Source of the DNA: Aliiroseovarius sp. F20344
Lineage (GTDB): Bacteria; Pseudomonadota; Alphaproteobacteria; Rhodobacterales; Rhodobacteraceae
Reading direction: 5' to 3'
Assembly (NCBI RefSeq): GCF_023016155.1
Contig: NZ_JALKBG010000002.1
Span: 1-64,000 of the forward strand
Length of the DNA stretch: 64,000 bases
Position numbers and translations under genes: made by a program. Shown in pieces: positions 59,017-64,000 of this stretch; position 1 is the first letter of the stretch; every line of letters starts with the position of its first letter. A model generated the notes under the pieces. The model had not been told where the DNA came from, searched no databases, and saw nothing but the letters and a program-made list of their open reading frames with translations.

Positions 59017-59045
59017 AGGCCCGGCCGAAACACCGGGCCTTTTCT
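59017..59045. terminator. terminator between the second thiolase and hemC
   Basis: AGGCCCGG (59017-59024) pairs with CCGGGCCT (59033-59040), followed by TTTCTTATTT on the plus strand; on the minus strand the stem is followed by TTTCTTTTTGC. It serves two convergent genes. Confidence 0.85.
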
Positions 59046-60001
59046 TATTTCCAGTCGAAGAAGTCGTCATCAACCCGTGACAATAGCTCTTGCGCCAATT
59101 CTCGGCCCAAGCTCGCTCCGTCAGCGATCTTGCCCGAAATCTCACCCGTTTCACTTTCAGACCCATCTGTGCGCAGGATTTCCCCGCGCAATGTCAGCGT
59201 ATCGCCTTGAAGCGTGGCAAGTGCTGCAATCGGCGTCTCACAAGATCCATCAAGTGCACCAAGGAAGGATCGCTCTGCTGCCAACCGTTGGCCGGTTTCG
59301 ACATCATGGATCGCGTCCAGCATGTCTCTCGCACGCATATCATCCGCGCGTCGCTCAATCCCAATGGCACCCTGAGCCACCGCATTCAGCATGACGTCTG
59401 TCGGAATGGCGGTCTTGGGAACGCCTTGGATCGCCAAACGGTTCAGCCCGGCCATAGCAAGGAACGTCGCCTCGGCAACGCCATCTTCTAGCTTTTTCAG
59501 ACGGGTTTGAACATTTCCACGGAATTCAACAACTTCAAGATCTGGCCGAGTGTTTAACAGCTGGGCTTTACGTCGCAGTGAAGACGTCCCAACAACTGCG
59601 CCCTTCGGAAGGTCTGCTATGGTCCGATAGTTGATCGATACAAACGCGTCGCGCGTATCCTCGCGCGGCAAATAGCAGTCAAGCACCAGCCCCTTTGGCT
59701 GTTCAACCGGCATATCCTTCATCGAATGCACTGCAATGTCGATGCGCCCATCCAGCATCGCCTCTTCGATTTCCTTGGTGAAAAGGCCCTTGTTGCCGAT
59801 TTCCTTCAAAGCCCGGTCTGCGTCGATCATCGCGCGGTCATCGCCCGTGGTATGGATCACCACAATTTCGAATGCGGCTTCGGCCAAGTCAAAAGCGGCC
59901 ATCAAGCGGCGGCGCGTTTCATGCGCTTGCGCCAGTGCCAAGGGGCTGCCGCGTGTGCCAATATTCAACGGGGCGTCGGGAGTCGGAAGCGTGTAAGTCA
60001 T
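59045..60001 (-). CDS. hemC: hydroxymethylbilane synthase (porphobilinogen deaminase)
   Basis: A 318-residue HemC, which joins four porphobilinogen units to hydroxymethylbilane. The start LNIGTRGSPLALAQA, the HSMKDMP loop, GTSSLRRKAQLL, and the dipyrromethane-cofactor cysteine in DGSCETPIAA are intact. ATG 60001 gives the family's length; 45 codons upstream in frame overlap the divergent promoter region with hemE and are not coding. Divergent from hemE. Confidence 0.96.
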   Translation of the reverse strand: MTYTLPTPDAPLNIGTRGSPLALAQAHETRRRLMAAFDLAEAAFEIVVIHTTGDDRAMIDADRALKEIGNKGLFTKEIEEAMLDGRIDIAVHSMKDMPVEQPKGLVLDCYLPREDTRDAFVSINYRTIADLPKGAVVGTSSLRRKAQLLNTRPDLEVVEFRGNVQTRLKKLEDGVAEATFLAMAGLNRLAIQGVPKTAIPTDVMLNAVAQGAIGIERRADDMRARDMLDAIHDVETGQRLAAERSFLGALDGSCETPIAALATLQGDTLTLRGEILRTDGSESETGEISGKIADGASLGRELAQELLSRVDDDFFDWK

Positions 60002-60116
60002 GGCGGTTGGTTTACGCGCGAAGCCCCCCTCTGTCCATGCCTGCGACACCCCCGGCGCTTGACATCTTGCCGCGGCTTTGGGACGAGGCTTGGGACCAGA
60101 CAGGAAAGGCCACCTA

Positions 60117-61151
60117 ATGACCCAGCAAAAGACCATTCTGCGCGCACTTGCAGGCGAGACCCTTCCGACCCCTCCGATCTGGATGATGCGTCAGGCGGGG
60201 CGCTATCTGCCCGAGTATCGCGCCACGCGTGCACAAGCCGGGGATTTCCTGAAGCTCTGCTACAATCCAGAGCTGGCCGCCGAGGTCACGCTGCAGCCCA
60301 TTCGCCGTTATGGCTTTGACGCCGCAATCCTATTTGCAGACATCCTGCTTCTGCCGCAGGCGCTTGGTGCCGATCTGTGGTTCGTGACCGGAGAAGGCCC
60401 GCGACTGTCGACGATCACAAGCCAAGCCGATTTCGACAAGCTGTCGGGCAAAGAAGACATTCACGAGACGCTGAACCCCATCTATGAAACCGTCCGTATC
60501 CTACGCCGCGAACTGCCGGAAGAGACCACTCTGATCGGCTTCGCCGGGATGCCGTGGACCGTGGCGACCTATATGATCGCCGGTCAGGGCACCAAGGATC
60601 AGGGTCCGGCACACGCGTTGAAGGCCGAAAACCGTCCGCTGTTCGAAGCAGTGATGGATCGCCTTACCGAAGGCACCATTGAGTATCTCTCTAAGCAAAT
60701 CGAAGCAGGCGCTGAAGTGGTGAAACTGTTTGATAGCTGGGCTGGGTCGCTGAAAGGCGAAGACTTCCAGAAATATGCGGTGGAGCCAGCGCGTGTGATC
60801 ACGTCTGAGCTGAAGAAACGTCACCCCGGCATTCCGGTCATCGGCTTCCCGCGTGAAGCGGGCGAAGGCTATATCGGATTTGCCAAGGCGACCGGCGTGG
60901 ATTGCGTTGCGCTGGACAACTCGGTCAGCCCGGAATGGGCTGCGGCGAATGTACAGGTCGATGGCTGCGTGCAGGGCAACCTGAAGTCCAGCCACATGGT
61001 CACAGGCGGCCAGGCTCTGGTCGATGAAACCCGCGCCATCGTCGAGGCCTTCAAGAACGGCCCACATATCTTCAACCTTGGCCACGGGATCACCCCGGAC
61101 GCGGATCCCGAAAATGTGCAGCTGATGATCGATACGGTTCGGGGCGGCTGA
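60117..61151 (+). CDS. hemE: uroporphyrinogen decarboxylase
   Basis: A 344-residue HemE; it converts uroporphyrinogen III to coproporphyrinogen III, the step before HemF. The signature [17 protein letters not shown], the FSDIL-type [11 protein letters not shown], the [14 protein letters not shown] segment and a C-terminal [16 protein letters not shown] are all present. AAAGG precedes ATG 60117. It lies 115 nt from the divergent hemC. Confidence 0.97.
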   Translation: MTQQKTILRALAGETLPTPPIWMMRQAGRYLPEYRATRAQAGDFLKLCYNPELAAEVTLQPIRRYGFDAAILFADILLLPQALGADLWFVTGEGPRLSTITSQADFDKLSGKEDIHETLNPIYETVRILRRELPEETTLIGFAGMPWTVATYMIAGQGTKDQGPAHALKAENRPLFEAVMDRLTEGTIEYLSKQIEAGAEVVKLFDSWAGSLKGEDFQKYAVEPARVITSELKKRHPGIPVIGFPREAGEGYIGFAKATGVDCVALDNSVSPEWAAANVQVDGCVQGNLKSSHMVTGGQALVDETRAIVEAFKNGPHIFNLGHGITPDADPENVQLMIDTVRGG

Positions 61152-61228
61152 ACAGGTAGAGCTACCAGCCCGCTTGCCAAATCACCCTTGCCCGTGTCTT
61201 CTGCGCGGGTTGCATTCAGGAGATCCAC

Positions 61229-62416
61229 ATGCGGGTTGGCATCATCACATTGATCGCGGCTTACGTGCTAAGTCAGTTCTATCGCGCATTTCTGGCCGTT
61301 ATGACGCCCGCGCTGAAGCTGGACCTTGGCGCAACGCCAGAGGATTTGGCTCGCGCTTCCGGCGCATGGTTTCTGGTCTTTGCCTTGATGCAGATCCCGG
61401 TTGGCTGGGCTTTGGACAACATTGGACCGCGCAAAGTGGCAGCAGGCTTGTTGGCGGTTGGAGGGGCTGGCGGAGCTGCCGTTTTCGCCATGGCTTCAAG
61501 CCCGGACCATATCCTATATGCGATGATCCTGATCGGGATCGGCTGTTCTCCGGTGCTGATGGCCAGCTATTTCATCTTCGCCCGCATGTATTCACCAAAG
61601 GTCTTTGGAACTCTGGCTGGCATGGTCATTGGTATCGGGTCGCTGGGCAATATCGCAGGCGCTTTGCCTATGGCGCTGGCAGTCGAGCAATTCGGTTGGC
61701 GCGCGTGCCTATGGGCGTTAGCCGCAGTAACGCTGATTGTTGCTGCTTTGATCATGATCGCGGTGGACAACCCGCCTAAAGTCACTGCAGCAGATGGGGC
61801 GCAGAAAGGCTCTGTGCTGGATCTTCTGAAAATGCCCGCGCTATGGGCGATCTTCCCGATCATGTTCGTGAATTACACCGCTGCCGCTGGCCTTCGGGGC
61901 AGTTGGGCGGGTCCCTATTTGCGTGACGTTTACGGGCTGGATACGACAGGCATCGGCTGGGTCACCATGGCTATTGCCTTGGCAATGGTCATTGGCAGCT
62001 TTGCCTATGGACCGATGGATCGGATATTTGGCACCCGGAAATGGGTGATTTTTGCGGGCAACATGATTGCCGTCTCGATGGTGTTCTTGTTGTGGATCGC
62101 GCCCGAAGCTGGTCTCTGGCGTGTTTCACTTACGATGGCAGCCATTGGATTGTTTGCCGCGAGCTTCCCTTTGATCATGGCACATGCACGCAGCTTCTAC
62201 CCGCCCCACTTGGTGGGTCGGGGAGTCACGCTTTTGAACATGTTCGGGATCGGTGGCGTAGGCATATTCCAGTATGCCTCAGCCAGTGTCTTCAAATCAG
62301 CGCAAGGCCCTGATGTGGCGGTCACGGCCCCCTATCAGGCCGTGTTCCTGTTCTTCGCCATCCCCGGCTTGATCGGGTGCCTGCTGTACTTGTTCAGTCA
62401 GGACCGCACCGATTAA
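61229..62416 (+). CDS. MFS transporter
   Basis: A 395-residue major facilitator with twelve hydrophobic segments. A motif-A-like loop, GWALDNIGPRKVAAG, follows TM2, and ARMYSPKVFGTLAG and a central cytoplasmic loop (about 180-195) fit the fold. Substrate cannot be read. AGGAG precedes the ATG. It lies 77 nt after hemE on the same strand; a haem link would be a guess. It overlaps the helicase end by 4 nt. Confidence 0.9.
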   Translation: MRVGIITLIAAYVLSQFYRAFLAVMTPALKLDLGATPEDLARASGAWFLVFALMQIPVGWALDNIGPRKVAAGLLAVGGAGGAAVFAMASSPDHILYAMILIGIGCSPVLMASYFIFARMYSPKVFGTLAGMVIGIGSLGNIAGALPMALAVEQFGWRACLWALAAVTLIVAALIMIAVDNPPKVTAADGAQKGSVLDLLKMPALWAIFPIMFVNYTAAAGLRGSWAGPYLRDVYGLDTTGIGWVTMAIALAMVIGSFAYGPMDRIFGTRKWVIFAGNMIAVSMVFLLWIAPEAGLWRVSLTMAAIGLFAASFPLIMAHARSFYPPHLVGRGVTLLNMFGIGGVGIFQYASASVFKSAQGPDVAVTAPYQAVFLFFAIPGLIGCLLYLFSQDRTD

Positions 62417-63723
62417 GCCGACTTTTTAGGACGACGGCGACGACGCTTTCCCGCGCCTGGGTTGCCGGAAGGTTTTGGCCCCTGCCCCGAAGCGCCACGT
62501 GGTTTGCGACCACCGCCACCTCCGGCTCCACCTCCACCACCACGACGGCCACCGCCGCCTTGGCCACGTTGGGGGCGTTTTTCCTCGGCGGGACGTTTGC
62601 CGCCCAGAACTGGAATCTCGATCTTCATGACTTTCTCGATGTCACGCAGCAGGCCCAGTTCGACACCCGACACAAAGGAAATCGCATCCCCATCAGCACC
62701 CGCACGCGCGGTGCGGCCGATGCGGTGAACATAGTTATCGGCGACCTCGGGCAGGTCGAAATTATAGACATGGCTGACGCCGGGAATGTCGATCCCACGC
62801 GCGGCCACATCGGTGGCAACCAGAATACGCGCCTCGCCTGCGCGGAACGCGGCAAGTGCGCGATCACGTTGGCCTTGGCTTTTGTTGCCGTGGATCGACA
62901 CCGCCTTGAAACCTTTGGTCACAAGGTGCTTCATCAGCTTCTCGGCCCCATGCTTGGTGCGCGAGAAGACGAGCGAAAGCGCCTCTTCATCATGGCTTAG
63001 AAGATCGATCAATCGGTTGATCTTCGCATTGCGGTCAGGGCAGTAGTACAGCCCCTGCGTAACCTTGTCGGCAGCCTTTCCCGGAGGCGACACCTGCACT
63101 CGGGCGGGATCGGTCAGATAGGCCTTCGACAGCTCTGCCATCAACTTGGGCATGGTCGCGGAAAACAGCATCGTTTGGCGGGGTGTTCCCAGCTCTGGTG
63201 CAATTTTGCGCAGGGCATGGATGAATCCCATATCGAGCATCTGGTCGGCCTCGTCCAACACAAGGAATGTTGCTGTGTCCAAACGGATCGATCCGCGGTC
63301 CATCAGGTCAATAAGGCGACCTGGCGTGGCGACAAGAATATCAATCCCTGGAGCCAACATATTAATCTGTTTGTTGATCGACATGCCGCCGACCACGGTG
63401 CGGACTTTCAAGTGAGTGCCCTGTACATAAAGGCGCAGGTTGTCAGCGATTTGGTTGACCAGTTCGCGGGTCGGGGCCAGCACAAGCGCTTTCACCGATT
63501 TGGGTTGCCGCTTGTCGTGGTTGCTTAAAAGCTGGTGGATCAGCGGCAGGCCAAAGGCCGCCGTCTTGCCTGTGCCGGTTTGGGCAAGGCCCATCACGTC
63601 ACGGCCTTCCAAAACCAGCGGAATTGCCTGAATTTGAATTGGGGTCGGGGTTTCGTAGCCTGCTTCCGTCACGGCTGCGACCAGTTTCGGGTCGAGCCCG
63701 AGATCTGCAAATTTTGTCATCAT
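62413..63723 (-). CDS. DEAD-box RNA helicase (RhlE-like)
   Basis: A 436-residue ATP-dependent RNA helicase. Q motif GYETPTPIQIQAIP, motif I AQTGTGKT, Ia PTRELVNQ, II DEAD (LDEADQML), III SAT, V ARGIDIPGV and VI HRIGRTAR are all present. The C-terminal 60 residues are a Gly/Arg/Lys-rich RNA-binding tail (RRGGGGGAGGGGG, then RRRRRPKKSA). It would unwind RNA in ribosome assembly or at low temperature. Two ATGs in a row at 63723 and 63720 are both possible. Confidence 0.93.
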   Translation of the reverse strand: MMTKFADLGLDPKLVAAVTEAGYETPTPIQIQAIPLVLEGRDVMGLAQTGTGKTAAFGLPLIHQLLSNHDKRQPKSVKALVLAPTRELVNQIADNLRLYVQGTHLKVRTVVGGMSINKQINMLAPGIDILVATPGRLIDLMDRGSIRLDTATFLVLDEADQMLDMGFIHALRKIAPELGTPRQTMLFSATMPKLMAELSKAYLTDPARVQVSPPGKAADKVTQGLYYCPDRNAKINRLIDLLSHDEEALSLVFSRTKHGAEKLMKHLVTKGFKAVSIHGNKSQGQRDRALAAFRAGEARILVATDVAARGIDIPGVSHVYNFDLPEVADNYVHRIGRTARAGADGDAISFVSGVELGLLRDIEKVMKIEIPVLGGKRPAEEKRPQRGQGGGGRRGGGGGAGGGGGRKPRGASGQGPKPSGNPGAGKRRRRRPKKSA

Positions 63724-64000
63724 CGTCTTTCTGGCGCACGCATGGGTGCACCGCTGTCACGCGGGTGGGGCACGAACGCCCATCGCTTAGGTTTGCAGCA
63801 GAAGCTCGCGGCCGGGCCGAATGCCCAAACGCCGATCTGACCGCTAGAACCCCGCGTGATTTGGGAACTTGTGGAAAGGACTGTCTGCCTCACATCTGGG
63901 GCGGGTCGCTCACGCGTCGACCGGACAGTTAACGCGCGTATCACAGCCAAAACCACACAAGTCAACGACAAATGATGGCAAATCGTCGGGAAAGCCCTTT
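63724..64000. other. helicase upstream region to the window end
   Basis: No convincing gene; frames here look like chance. On the minus strand TTGACT near 63964 and a weak TGATAC about 16 nt later could be a distal helicase promoter, which would give a leader of about 200 nt. Confidence 0.35.

Noticed and set aside
62413-62600. Gly-rich tandem repeat in the helicase tail as a mobile or unstable repeat
   Set aside because: It is the usual low-complexity RGG-like tail of RhlE-type helicases, with irregular units.
63720-63971. 83-codon minus-strand frame upstream of the helicase
   Set aside because: It would end at the helicase start, has no ribosome-binding site, and its Arg/Pro/Ser-rich product has no pattern.
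1-64000. CRISPR arrays, insertion sequences, phage genes, tRNA or rRNA genes, toxin-antitoxin pairs
   Set aside because: None was seen in the sequence on reading both strands; all large frames fit chromosomal genes of ordinary type.

Overview
The window looks like chromosomal DNA of an alphaproteobacterium of the Rhodobacterales (Roseobacter group). This rests on protein style and gene neighbourhoods: argH / small lipoprotein / DUF2834 / lysA / TIGR02302 protein, dnaX-ybaB-recR, phaA-phbB for polyhydroxybutyrate, a short SRP RNA without an Alu domain, ETF-ubiquinone oxidoreductase, and a CycM-like membrane-anchored cytochrome c. It is almost entirely housekeeping and core-accessory DNA. I see no phage, insertion sequence, CRISPR array, tRNA or rRNA. 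Genes are closely packed, with many 4- or 8-nt start/stop overlaps.

Layout. 0-7 kb: on the minus strand an EI24 protein (cut by the window edge), a nitroreductase, an HDAC-like amidohydrolase, and a tightly overlapping cluster pyrB - PH-like membrane protein - PH-like membrane protein - pyrC-like - plsY - DUF805. The pyrC-like protein has lost its metal ligands and is probably a structural partner of aspartate carbamoyltransferase. 7-15 kb: a family-4-like uracil-DNA glycosylase without iron-sulphur cysteines, a frameshifted metallophosphoesterase, moaB, an RND adaptor/permease pair, a conserved membrane protein and greA. 15-24 kb: ETF-QO, a TPR protein with ispE, polyprenyl diphosphate synthase, a tRNA-methyltransferase-like protein, a YdcH peptide, and a LysR regulator with an EamA exporter. 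24-27 kb: phbB and phaA, with clear terminators and shared TGC-rich upstream motifs that suggest a common regulator, then an EAL-domain protein. 27-35 kb: tag, an MltB-like lytic transglycosylase, and the argH-to-TIGR02302 lysine/arginine cluster. 35-40 kb: recR, ybaB and dnaX, a small phosphatase, rsgA, and the SRP RNA gene, which has three hairpins on its 3' side. 40-45 kb: a 2',3'-cyclic phosphodiesterase/5'-nucleotidase family protein, nudC, an SRPBCC protein, pheA and cytochrome c. 45-51 kb: a complete yejABEF-type peptide importer. 51-57 kb: a SPOR-tailed D-Ala-D-Ala carboxypeptidase, clpS, an RsmC-like methyltransferase, a degenerate SDR, a small lipoprotein, hemF and a conserved orphan. 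57-64 kb: MarR regulator, second thiolase, hemC, hemE, an MFS transporter and a DEAD-box helicase with a glycine/arginine-rich tail.

How the genes work together. Three haem genes (hemF, hemC, hemE) lie within 6 kb. PhaA and PhbB together make (R)-3-hydroxybutyryl-CoA for PHB, and a second thiolase of equal length lies next to a MarR gene. The yej cluster encodes binding protein, two permeases and a fused double ATPase, so it is functionally complete. No single new multi-gene system stands out. The points most worth a second look are the coupled pyrimidine/phospholipid cluster with its inactive dihydroorotase and two PH-like membrane proteins, the shared operator-like sites of the pha genes, the hairpins beyond the SRP RNA, and several enzymes that lack a canonical catalytic or ligand residue. 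Promoters, operators and hairpins were read by eye only.
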